Below, piece by piece: positions 46,670-57,535 of a stretch of 64,000 nucleotides of DNA. This stretch comes from Hemibagrus wyckioides (taxonomy: Eukaryota > Chordata > Actinopteri > Siluriformes > Bagridae): positions 13,654,199 through 13,718,198 of the forward strand of contig NC_080713.1 of assembly GCF_019097595.1 (NCBI RefSeq). Direction: 5' to 3'. The stretch's first letter is position 1. Each line of letters starts with the position of its first letter. The position numbers and the translations under genes were made by a program. The notes under the pieces were generated by a model. It saw only the letters and a program-made list of their open reading frames with translations, did no database searches and had not been told where the DNA came from.

Positions 46670-47470
46670 TACATACTGTGTTTCTGAATTTAAATACTTT
46701 TACAACAGCCCCGATAAAATGTAAACCTGTAGGGATATTTCATACAAATATTAATTGTTTTAATTATTATTGTTTATTTCTCATATGCTATTACTCACCT
46801 CCTCTGTCCTCACCTTAATAATGAATTTGTCCATTTTTTAATTGGATTATATACCCTATTCATGTTCAGTGATCTTAAGCTTACTACTATCCTGGACCTG
46901 TACACAACCCAGTAACTCTTAGGAGTTTTCCAAGAGCGTATGTGGTCTTCATTTTGCTCTTGTGAACTGGGTCCAGCCAGAAGCTTTGCTTTCTCAAATA
47001 CTCCACAGCTTGCAAGGCAATATGTTTAAATGTCCAAATCTAAATCAAAGTGAACCTGGATTGAAGTCAATTCAATTATGTTTCATTTGTAGAGTGTTTA
47101 TAACAATAGATAAAAAACAGTTTTACAGTAATATAAAGATTCAGAAGAAAAATTATGAAAATTAAAAAATTAAAAAATATATATATTTAAAATTTTAATT
47201 TACATTTATTCCTAATAAGCAAACCAGAGGCAATGGTGCCAAGGGAAAATTCCAGAATCTATCCTCATCTGAGTGATTTTAATAATTTCCTTCAAGTGAT
47301 GAGACAGGCAAGGGATAAGAGATGGGGATGTAGTACACAAGTTGTACACAAGCATCATTTTGAAGAGGAAACATCAAAGACTTCCAAAGAACTGAGGTCC
47401 ATACTCAGTTCTTCATGGGATATGAATCCAAGAAGGATGTAGTGGTGATAAAAAAAAAACATGACCTCTT
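46670..47470. other. reln intron with a decayed LINE tail
   Basis: 47060-47280 looks like the - strand L2/Rex LINE 3' UTR (TCAATTCAATTATG, then AATAAGCAAACCAGAGGCAA), heavily mutated. The rest is unassigned. Confidence 0.4.
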
Positions 47471-47695
47471 AAGCTTTAATTATAGAAAGTGTTAAGGGAG
47501 GAGCTGAAGGACCTGGCAAGTCTGTACCACATGCTACTCTAGTGAGAAGATCAAGATGTCATCAAGGCAGTGGCTCAGTGTCTCACAGAGGGCTTTGTTT
47601 ACAAAGCACTGGAGGACTACAGGGGCATTCATTAGGCTGAAGGGCATTTACAAGGTACTCATAATCCCTAAGGTTGCCAGAGCTCATGTCGCAAC
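47471..47695 (-). mobile_element. Ty3/Gypsy reverse transcriptase scrap
   Basis: The - strand reads ALQPNECP/MPFSLMNAPVVLQCFVNK and then LDDILIFS, the Gypsy palm with its DD pair. It is a short dead fragment. Confidence 0.55.
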
Positions 47696-48700
47696 CTGCT
47701 CCAGGCTTGCTGGCTTATGATCTAGTGTGGCTACGGGCTCTGTACGTGGATAATCTGGGGTGGACAAGGGGGAGTGCTACAAGCCAAGAAGCAACCTCAA
47801 TAATGGTGAGAGTGGGGTACAAACCAAGATCATGTACCGTGCTTGGTATTCCAACGCATGTAACTGCTATGGCACAGAAGCAGATTAGCAGACTGTGCTG
47901 CAAGAAATAAGAGCATCACCTTCTCGAGCAGGATAGACACTGCCATAGCAGGCCAGCCTTGCCCTCAAAACTACTCCAATTATCCATAAAGACCACATTG
48001 TTTCAGCAACAATAACTTGCAGCAAGCTTCATAGCCCAGCACATATTATTGCATTGGAGATCACAGTGAAGATCACACTAATATACACACCATTACAAAC
48101 TTTTGTGCAAAAAAATACAAACATGTACTCTGCAAAGAATAAGTTGAGGGAGTCCTGGAAATGCTGGAACATGATCAAAATATATTCATTTGTTTTCTCT
48201 CTAAATGTCTCCAATATTTAATGAAGGTTTTGACTAAAATAGTTAAATTAATTAACTCATTCCATTTAATAATGAACTTATTCCAAAATTAGTTATCTTA
48301 ATTATGTAACTCAGATTTACTATATTTGTTAATATGAAACAAAAGAACACAAACATAAATGTAAGATAAACATAAGAACATAAGTAAAAGAAAACTGTGT
48401 ATTAAGTTTATGAAGATTCTATGAAGATTCTCTCTGAAGACCAGGTGATATAAGGTCTTATCCTAAGATTTTCTAGATATCTCTTTATGCCTACAGATAT
48501 AAATTCTGCACAAACCATACTTGTTTATGTGCCAGCAGGACATAAACAGCAAGTCCCCACCCAACTGGTATTGTCTGACAGATTGCATCCAAATTAAATG
48601 TCATTATGTGATAAATACACAGCAGTGTGAATTAAAAGTCTTATTGTTAACTGAAAATTCCAAGGCCATTCATATTACTACTACTACTACTACAACTACT
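47696..48700. other. reln intron, nothing recognised
   Basis: About 1 kb of AT-rich sequence. No gene is supported; a 78-codon open frame at 47674-47910 has no recognisable features. Confidence 0.35.
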
Positions 48701-48703
48701 ATT

Positions 48704-48740
<37 letters not shown>
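48680..48740. repeat. (TAC)n/(TAA)n microsatellite
   Basis: A run of ACT units followed by about 11 AAT units. Confidence 0.9.
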
Positions 48741-48743
<3 letters not shown>

Positions 48744-51250
48744 TAGCTCTGTGGACTGTATTTATAGTGTTTTTGGATTTTCTGCCTGTTTTCCTGCATG
48801 TGATTTTTGCCTACCAATTTGAATTGTTTCCTCTGTGTGCTTTAATAAACTCTGCAAATGAATTCAACTCTGTCAGCTTCTGCAACTTTGTCACAGAATA
48901 CCAAATCTGAATTGTGAGATTGTGCAACTACAAACCAGACTAAGGCGCCCTACCATGAGCAACTCATGGCACTTCCGGCCATCAACGGCCATTTGCTCCA
49001 GGCCATGAGGAACATACCAGTCACAAGTGGAGAACCTGTCATTTTAACTGCTACAACTGTGCCAGGGCTCATATTCAGTGTCAGACTTTACGGTGAAATT
49101 CAGAACTTTGGCATCCCAGAGCAGGTGGAATGATACAGGGTGGAATCTTGAATTCTTGAATCTTGGAATGGTCTTCAGAGAGGGACTAAACCTAATACTG
49201 CAAGTGGACTTGGCATGTAAAGAAGAGGGCATAAGCCTTTCTTAATAAATTCCACTGGCCATATGTTTACATTACCTGCTCCGTAACCAACACCCCAGCT
49301 ACCACTCCTGACTATGCCTCAGATATGGGGAAAGCACCTCCCCAACCACTTTCACCACCCCTGAGCCTATGCAACTAGAAAAGGCTAAAGTATCAGCCAA
49401 AGAGCATCAACACTGACTCCAACTCCAGCTCTTTTTCTTCTTTGGACAACAAGGACATCTCTGTGCTGCCTGTCCAGATAAACCATGACAATGCACCACC
49501 AAGGTGGGCCTACATGCTTCTCCCCATAGTCTTATGTTACGAGTTGCATGCTAATGAGGTGCATTGTTTCTCAGGTTAAGTGGATTCTGGCTCAGCCATT
49601 AAACTTGATTCAAGACCAGCTTATGGAGGAGTTGAATCTGTGCCACACAATTGAAAATCACTGCCATCAACAACCTACCCTTTGGAGATGGCTTTATCAA
49701 CCACCACACCATCCCAGAAACCCTGAAGATCAGACTTTTCCACATTGATGAGCTAGTGCTCTTGATTATCTCCTCTCCATCAAACCATATTATCCTGGGA
49801 TTCCCTTGGCTCCAAGCACACAACCCTCAGATTTCATGGCAGGATAAAGAGCTAACTCACTGGTCACCATGTCTTGAGCATGGTTTCCCCAGACTGTCAC
49901 TCACCCTGTTGAACCACCAACATTGAAAGTTACGGATCCTGCCAAGGCCCTTGAGATCTCACTGGAAAACCAAGATCTTCAGGAACATGCCATGCAACTG
50001 CCACCCCATCGGCCCTGAGATGGTGATATTGAACTACTGCTGAACACCTTCCCCTTCTACACCACTAAGGGGAATATTGTAATGCCATACAGCCTGACCA
50101 ATGCACCTGCAATATTTCATGAATTCATAAACATGATTGTTAGAGACTTATTCAATCTTTATATCATTGTGTATATTAAAAATATTCTTATATACTCCAA
50201 GTCCAGAGAATCCCACATCAACCATGTATGTATGGTTCTCAACTGCTGACATAGCTTTTTGTCAAAGCAGAAAAATGTTTCTTTGAGACTCAAGTATCCT
50301 TGGTTACATCATCAGCCAACAGGCAATAGACATGGATGAAAGTGCATGTGGTAAAAGAGTAGTCCACATCTTCCAGCCTCAAAGACTTTTAGTGTTTTCT
50401 TGGATTTAGACTTCTACATGCACTTCATAAGGGATTATAGTTTAGTAGCAGCCCCCCTTACCAAACTTTTACAGGGGAAACCTAAGAGACTGTGTTGTTT
50501 TGACGTGGCCCAAGCTGCTTTCGAGTGCCTCAAACAGCTTCACAATGCACACATTTAAGTGATCATAAAAACCTCAGTGATAAGTATATTCAGTATATTC
50601 AAGTATATTCAGAACACTAAATGGCTGAACCCATGACTAGCTTGATGGGCCTTGTTCTTTACTTGTTTCAATTTTACAGTCACATATCAGCCTTCAACCA
50701 GTACCTAGGAGTCAATATCAGCCTCACATCAGGATACCACCTGCAAGCTAATGGCCAAGTCAAACACCTCAACCAAGAGCTAGGCTGTTACCTGTGCTCT
50801 TACAGCACACATGGAGTGAATTCCTTTCTTGGGCCGAATATGCCCAAAACTCTGACCAATTCCTTGAGAAGCCTAATTAATTTCAGTGTGTCCTGGGATA
50901 CCAGCCACCCTTGATCCCCTGATCTGGAGACCCATCTGAGGTGCAGGCCATAGATGATGGGTTTCATTGTAGTAGGACTGTGTGGAGGAGTACCTTCAGA
51001 GCACCATTCAGCACCAGCACCTGCAGGCTGACTGCTGGAGATGGCCACATATTCCCTACCAACCCAGCTAGTGGGTATGGCTATCAACAAAAAATCTGAA
51101 ACTGAAATTACCCAGCTGTCAGCTCAGCCCCAATTCATTGGGCCTTCAAGATCCTGCAAAAAGTTAAAAGATGATGTGAAAGACTAGTGATGGTGTCCAA
51201 ACTATTCAAAAGGTGTGTGTGCCTCATCCAGTGCCCTAGCCAGTAGTGTT
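48741..51250 (+). mobile_element. Ty3/Gypsy retrotransposon, degenerate
   Basis: The + strand order fits a whole element. An LTR-like end with TTTAATAAACTCTG lies at 48840. Capsid pieces (VSDFTVKFRTLASQ-like) are near 49080 and the protease region ([36 protein letters not shown]) at 49650-49926. Reverse transcriptase pieces (SLTNAPAIFHEFINMIVRDL, IYSKSRESHINHV) are near 50090-50230. An integrase end ([20 protein letters not shown]) is at 50730-50790. Many stops and deletions make it inactive. It occupies the last reln intron. Confidence 0.75.
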
Positions 51251-51484
51251 CCCCTTAATGATGTCTGTGCTGCAGCAGGCTGGTCCTTTCCACAAACATT
51301 TTATAGCCTGCACCTGTACCCCTCTCCAGGGTCTCAGGTCTTGCAGGACTAATCAGCTCCTCTGGTCGCCTGTGCCAGTTCACTTGGCCCTGTGGGACAG
51401 ACATCTCCCTTTGTGTCCTGGTGTTGATATTGACATTCCCAAAGCATTCCCAGGGCACGGAGTTCACTCAAAATGAAACAGGAT

Positions 51485-51762
51485 AAGTATGTAACCCATT
51501 CCCTAAGAGAGAACAAGATGCTGTGTAGCTTGTCACACTCTGGCATCCACTTAAGCCTTCCTTCAAACAAGCAGAGGCTGAAAGCATGTGACGTAGATGC
51601 CTTTTTATCGTATTGCTGGTGTGCCTTTCTATGTCACTTGGACCTCAAGCTTTTACACAAGCTTCAGACACTACTTCCACGAAGGTGTGTTCTGATAGCG
51701 TCAAGCCATGACACAGCATCTTATTCCCTTCTCAGGGAAGCAGGTTACATATGTAACTTGGA
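51485..51762. mobile_element. MITE-like element with inverted repeats
   Basis: The left arm (TATGTAACCCATTCCCTAAG...AACAAGATGCTGTGT) is mirrored by the right arm read in reverse (TATGTAACCTGCTTCCCTGA...AATAAGATGCTGTGT). The interior of about 180 bases has no coding sequence. The TTCCCT...AAGG and GCTGTG blocks resemble the terminal sequence of the DIRS element near 24390, so it may be a solo DIRS-type terminal repeat. Confidence 0.6.
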
Positions 51763-52241
51763 AACATTTTGTCTTGATCTTGATCTTACTTTTAATATCA
51801 ATTTGCATTGAACATGTGAAGATTAAACTTAAAATTAGGTTTTTATTTTAGTAAAAATACTTGTCTTACCCTACATGTTAGAAAAAAAAATCATTGATGC
51901 TACCTTATGTTTTTCATTATAGCGTATAGAACATCACACAGGCCAATCACATCACTGGGCCTGTGTGATATACCCTCCCTGCTTTCATCACTGGGAACAC
52001 AGGGAGATAGTGTCCAGTTAAATTGAACGTACCCATTCATCAGGTTCTAAATATAAAGTTTCTTGTAATAATTTCATGATAAGCTTTTGAAAAGGGTTCA
52101 TCAGAACTATAAACATGTAAAACTGTTATAGTTAAGGGTGACCTGGAATTAAATTGCCATTCTTTTTTAAATTGAAAGTTAGACTTGTTCTTATCATTTT
52201 TAATAACCATTGTCCCCTTTCCACTTTCTATTCTTTTCCAG

Positions 52242-52341
52242 CTCTCGTAAACAAAACTTCATGATGAACTCTGCCAGACAGACTGGTCTACGCCACTACT
52301 ATAGCAGGAAGAGGAGGTCATTGCTACACTTCACGTACTAG
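52242..52341 (+). CDS. reln: reln terminal exon: basic C-terminal region
   Basis: The acceptor is TTCTTTTCCAG ending at 52241 and the stop TAG is at 52339-52341. It encodes [20 protein letters not shown] then [12 protein letters not shown], 32 residues against 33 in mammals. This basic tail aids secretion and full signalling in mammals, where it can be trimmed at a furin-type site. Here RKRR-S keeps that site. The last seven residues (SLLHFTY) differ from the mammalian SLRRYP and are less basic. Confidence 0.95.
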
Positions 52342-55300
52342 ATGTCATACATTAAATACTGAAACTTACATTCTCTGAATAAACTAGCCCAAGTTGTGAC
52401 AAAGTCACCACAGAAAAATAGAAAGAAAAAAAAAGTAGCTAATAACGTTTCATGAGCATGCAGGCTTTATAATTAATTGTAGCACTATGATAAAGATTTC
52501 ACGCACAACTGCCATTTGTCAAAAATAATGCACATGTTAATCTTACCTGTAGCATATAGAAGTTAATGCTTTTCCCATTTTGCTTGACTTGTAGACTGGT
52601 TGGAGTACTTACATATAGATACAAGTGCTGATCTGCGGGGTCTTGCCACATTGCATAAAACAATAAAACGACCTTAGAACAAGATCAAGATTTGTTACTA
52701 TATTTCAATATTGATTGGATGAAGGTGGCCATGTTTTTGAGCTTATTTACTGATGATTAAATATACACAATAACTAAACAATGCCACACACCAAATTTCA
52801 AATTAATTGCACTAGTACTGTATGGGTATTTAAGGTATTGTACTGAAAATACAACTTTGAATGATTTGAAAAAAGAACCTACCAAACAAAGGAATTTCAT
52901 GCTGCATGATTAAATTTCAAATACTGGTTTACCTACTGGTGTGCTCTAGGCCTTAATTCATGACTTGTACAACTCCTAGGATTTCTGACCAATCTTAATA
53001 GAGAGAAAATTAAGCATTTCCTTGAAAACTAAATTGTATAAAGAAATGCCATTATTTTGGACCATTTACCATGTCCATTCAAATTTATTATTTGCATAAT
53101 ATTAAAAAAGATTGCATTTAGGTAGGAATGGATTGCAAAATTTGAGTAAGAATGCTTCAGATCATACTGGGTCCCTACACAAACATGCAATTCAACTAGA
53201 AGTTTCATGACAAAGAAAACTAAATTGTCAATTGCCTACTAAAAACTGATGGCACATATTAGGTCAAATAATTAAGTAATTAAAAATCCACTCCTTAATC
53301 TACATCAGCACATAGAAGTAGACTACAAAATTTCAGCTTGATCAGACATGTGGGATGTAAGAAAATGTTTTCTGACCTTTGCTGTATGTTTGGGAATCTA
53401 TGCAAGAAATAATGAGTTACAGCTGTTCACCTGTTGCACATTTTCATATTCTGTGACAATAGATCATATTTAACCTGTCAAATACCTGCTGAAAGCTGTT
53501 TGGCCAACAGCTTAAGTATACAGGTAAACATCAAACACACACTTGTAGAGATGCAGTATACCAATTGGCAATTTCACCTATGTACTCTGAATAGAATGGT
53601 CTAAACAGAGTGGTGTGAAAAAGCTCACTTTAAGAAAGAAAGAAAAAAAGAAAGAAAGAAAATTAATTATTGTAAATAAATCTCTTAACAGTCCCGCACC
53701 ACTGTCTACCTACCGAAATAATTTCTACAGCTTAAATAAAAAATAATATAGTTTCAAAAGTCTGCTTCGAGATGTTCAGGAGATTTAAGCTACTTTTTTT
53801 TGTTTCTACCAAGAAGATTCTCTTTTCCAAGTCTATATAAACTATAGTGCTTATTGCATTCATTTCACTACCAAAGTAGTGGCACATGACTTTTTTTGTC
53901 ACAAACACCTCAATTCTATATGCACAAAAAGGGATTCATTATAGCCATATATATATCTACACCAATGCCATCACAGCCGATAAACTGAAGCAGATAAACT
54001 CATGAGACAAGTCAACTGTGATATTGTTTTTTTTTGTTTTGTTTTTTAATGAATGGGTCGTCAAAAATGCAGGATAAATTAAACCTGCTTCATGAGACAA
54101 GCCTCCTTGAGTACTTAGTCTTACATCCTTTAAGGATGCACCAAATTGTAAAATCTACTCAGAGGAATCAAAGAAGTAGAGGATATGACAACTTGTAGAT
54201 CATTTCAATAAAGAATACAATAATAAGCAATGGAAACAAATAAAATCATTGAATGACACTCAATAAAATAATTCCATGCCTTAAAATGACCACATAAATT
54301 GATGTTAATAAAGTTGAGTATAATCTTGTCTATGCTAAAACAAACATTTTAGCATGTGATGTATGTGTGTAATAATGTTTTTATTGAGGTTAATTCATTG
54401 TGTAGTCATAATCTCTGTTTTGTATATGCAGATTTGTTATACAGTTAATTAGGCTAGGCACATATTTCATTAAGAAGAACATCTAATTTAGAAAAAAGGT
54501 TTGTGTATGATCCCCCCTGCCCTTGTTTCCTTTACTCTATTCTTTCCTTAATTCCTCAGTGGGAGGATCTAAGAAGCAAGAAAAAGAAACATGGTGGTGC
54601 AATTAAAGAAATAAGCACACAAAGATGTCAGACATCAGTAATGGGGTGCCAGATTTGTTTTGTCAAATTTGTTAATTTGAAATTAAATTCAGCCCCTTAA
54701 AGTAATTATCACACAGAGATGTTCTACCTGATTAGTGGTTATAATGGAATCAAGGATGTAGTGGACTACAAGTGAGCCTATACAGAGGACTAAATCTCTA
54801 GTCATTTCTAAGGTGAAGTGACTAATGATGCATAACAGGGATTATGATCTTGCCGTTTTGTGTTTATGAATTCTACTTGTGATTATTTGATGTGTGGTGC
54901 TCTGTTAATTTGTTTTGTACCATTATGATGATGTTTTTATTGTGTGATGTGTATATATGAATGCAAAGAAACAAAATAAGACAACAAAACTCAGATATTT
55001 ATTGTAAATGCTCCTCTGTGTAACCTATTTAAAATGCACACTGTAAGCAAAGTAAATGTATATGTATGGTATTTTATCATTTTAAGAGAAAACTATCCCA
55101 CCCACCATAACTCCTTGCAATAGCCTCCCACCCTGTTCCTACTGAGAATCATATTTGAACAGAAGTGAGAATTAAGCAGCATTCACAAGGAACACTCTTC
55201 ATAAAATAATAAACCACTACCATTAATTTCTATGAGATAAATGCATTGAGAGGCTGCTCCCACCAACTCCACTGTGTAAAAATTACTCTCTGCAGAGGGA

Positions 55301-55447
55301 CAACCAAAAATCCAATTAACTCTAAATTAAGGGTTCCAAAGACATACTATTCAAGCAGTATATCTGAACATGTTTTTTTGTGTGATGATAAAAAGTCCTT
55401 GTGAATGCAGTCTTACATGGTCAATATTTGTGTGGGTGGGATTGTGT
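52342..55447 (+). other. reln: reln 3' flank, probable 3' UTR, poor in transposons
   Basis: About 3.1 kb of AT-rich DNA with no recognisable transposon apart from short GAAA runs near 53630-53665. The first part should be the reln 3' UTR. AATAAA occurs 37 bases after the stop (52378-52383), and further AATAAA sites lie near 52662 and 54207. How far the UTR extends cannot be told. Confidence 0.5.
52378..52383 (+). terminator. proximal polyadenylation signal of reln
   Basis: AATAAA lies 37 bases after the reln stop codon. It could end a short-UTR transcript. Later AATAAA sites (about 52662 and 54207) could serve longer forms. Confidence 0.45.
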
Positions 55448-55493
55448 GGTAGGTAGGTAGGTAGGTAGGTAGGTAGGTAGGTAGGTAGGTAGG

Positions 55494-55546
<53 letters not shown>

Positions 55547-55547
55547 G
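55448..55547. repeat. compound (TAGG)n(TAGA)n microsatellite
   Basis: About 12 GTAG units followed by about 12 ATAG units, uninterrupted. Likely polymorphic. Confidence 0.95.
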
Positions 55548-55694
55548 GATGATATTCCTCTATAAATGGTAATAAAGAAGTCAAAACTTTAAAAAAAATG
55601 TTCCTTTTAATTTCATTTTGCATGATTTTTTTTGAAAGAAATATAACTCATCAGATCATGAATTCAAACTATGAATTTTACCATCTAAACCAAC

Positions 55695-55700
55695 TTTATT
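55695..55700 (-). terminator. polyadenylation signal for the Ly6-type gene
   Basis: AATAAA on the - strand, about 68 bases after the stop of the gene at 55768-56205. Confidence 0.5.
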
Positions 55701-55767
55701 TTTTTAATAATCCATAGCAGATTATACTTAGAGGTTTACTGAATGCCATGTCAGATCTTAATCCATC

Positions 55768-56205
55768 TTAATTTAAACAACTACAGAAAACAGCCAGAGC
55801 TAAGACAACTATTTCAAGCAGTCCATGGATACAGGTTGAATATTGGCATGAGTTACAGTAATTATAAATGCAGCAATGGTAACTTAAGGACATGTTGGTC
55901 CCATAGATGAGTTGATTACCTTTCTTTGGGCATTTGTCCTTCGGAATGCAGCCCTTGATAGACACTCCACTGTAATCTCCATAATGCCCATTTGCAGTGA
56001 AGCACTGCTGTTCTGGTAGGCATTCAGTGAAAACATGCTTACATGGTTTGTTACTCAACTGAATTGGACAGTAGAAACAATGTAGGTTTCCACAGTGCAG
56101 ACCAGGAAGGAAAATCAGACACATACACAGAGCAAAATATTTGTACTTCAAGAGAGATTGGCTGAACAACCAAGCATCTGACTGGTTCATTTTCACTTCT
56201 TCCAA
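55768..56205 (-). CDS. Ly6/uPAR three-finger protein, SPACA4/Bouncer-like
   Basis: An open single-exon gene of 145 residues. Residues about 22-38 (YFALCMCLIFLPGLH) form a signal peptide; Met6 may be the true start because the first residues are polar. The domain has the ten Ly6 cysteines (43, 46, 55, 62, 68, 86, 92, 111, 112, 117) with LHCFYC at its start and HCCIYNYCN at its end. Cys120 and Cys125 are extra. NMS at 104-106 is a sequon. The hydrophobic tail (LLEIVVLALAVFC) suggests GPI anchoring. TANGHYGDYSGVSIKGC and the single exon resemble SPACA4/Bouncer, the fish egg-surface fertilisation factor family. That assignment is inference; the Ly6 fold is clear. The gene is tail-to-tail with reln. 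Confidence 0.8.
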   Translation of the reverse strand: MEEVKMNQSDAWLFSQSLLKYKYFALCMCLIFLPGLHCGNLHCFYCPIQLSNKPCKHVFTECLPEQQCFTANGHYGDYSGVSIKGCIPKDKCPKKGNQLIYGTNMSLSYHCCIYNYCNSCQYSTCIHGLLEIVVLALAVFCSCLN

Positions 56206-56391
56206 ACTACACCAAAATTAGCCTAAAATGGGCTCTCTGAAGATGCAAGACGTATCACCATGTGTTTTACCACAACACTTTTCAAACAGTTACATTTGAA
56301 AGAACAATGGCAAGTCTCAGCTTAGATTTTAGGTTTAATTAGGAGAAAAGCACAACAGGTGTTGAAGATTATCTCTATTGAGAAGCAAAGA

Positions 56392-57140
56392 CTAGGACCC
56401 TGTCCACATGAACACGGGTATTTTTAAAACCGTAGCTTTTTTATGCGGTTAGGCCATTCGTCCACACGCAAACGCAGCATCAGGTCACTGAAACCGAACA
56501 TTTTTTAGTTTTTTAAAAACTCCAGTTGCAGTGTTATCATGTAGACAGTGAAAGCAGAGATTTTTGGCTTGTGAACAGGGTTGCCATATTGGACTGAAGA
56601 CAACTACAACTTAAAACCGGCCGATTAAAAAAAAATACGAACCCAAAATGCATACCATTATAACCAATACAATAACAAATAGTTATAACAATTAATAACT
56701 TTGTGATATCGGCTTAACGAGTACAACAATTACAACCTGCTAATCAAGACTGAAGTCTGACTGGACAGGACTCTCCTGAACCTTATTGGCTAAACTGAAC
56801 CATATAATTAAAACACCAACATTACATATTATACTTTATTTATTCATTTGAAGAGAAAATTAATAAAATATCATGTTTATAGTCAAAAATAAAAACTCGC
56901 CAGTTGCATCAAAAACTAGCCCAGATTTTATCAACCTGCCCAATGCACTTTTTCCCGGTGAGACGTGAGCAAAAGAAGCGGAAACCCACCTAATCTGGCA
57001 ACACTGCTTGTGAAGTTGACGTCTCAGGCTTCTGATTGGCCAACATGGCTTTAGGGTTGAGATTATATTGCCACCTGTTGGTTTTGCATGCTCTTGACAG
57101 CGCTTCAGACCACATTTTTGCATTTCCATGTGGATGAGAT
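56392..57140. mobile_element. nested MITE-like elements
   Basis: The outer left end (CCCTGTCCACATGAACACGG then GTATTTTTAAAA) pairs loosely with TTTTTGCATTTCCATGTGGA near 57130, as in hAT-type fish MITEs. Inside, GGGTTGCCATATTGGACTG (56577) pairs with CACCTAATCTGGCAACACTG (57005), a second inverted pair. Neither codes for a transposase. Superfamilies are not certain. Confidence 0.4.
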
Positions 57141-57463
57141 TTTTTCTAGGAAAAACTATTAAAGAACATCATAGTTATGACTATAAACTAACAGCTCAAA
57201 GTAGTATTTTTTGATTAATGTATGAGTTTCAAAACAATAAACCAAGATCTACATAAAAACAGAACAATTTTGTCCATGTGCATTTATGCATTACATGACA
57301 TTTATTCACTGATTTTAATCACTGATATCTGAACTATTTATAAAGTTTACTCAGATAGTGATACAAATGCCAATTTCACTAATGCCAACTTTACTCCAAC
57401 CTATAAACAAGGGTTTTTGACCAGAATTTGAAATTAACACCCAGTGGAAAGTAGAGGAAAATG

Positions 57464-57497
<34 letters not shown>

Positions 57498-57535
57498 GAA
57501 TCTTATTATAAAATAATACATTTCATAGTACTTGA
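57141..57535. other. intergenic, nothing recognised
   Basis: AT-rich sequence ending in an (ATT)n microsatellite at about 57463-57495. Confidence 0.5.

Noticed and set aside
54503..54700. 65-codon open frame in the reln 3' flank as a gene
   Set aside because: No domain, signal or splice context; its length is expected by chance in DNA of this composition.
55448..55547. Regular repeats that could suggest a CRISPR-like array
   Set aside because: They are 4-base tandem units without spacers, in a vertebrate genome; a plain microsatellite.
55768..56205. Three-finger fold read as a venom-type toxin
   Set aside because: The cysteine pattern, hydrophobic GPI-type tail and similarity to SPACA4/Bouncer fit a cell-surface Ly6 protein, not a secreted toxin.
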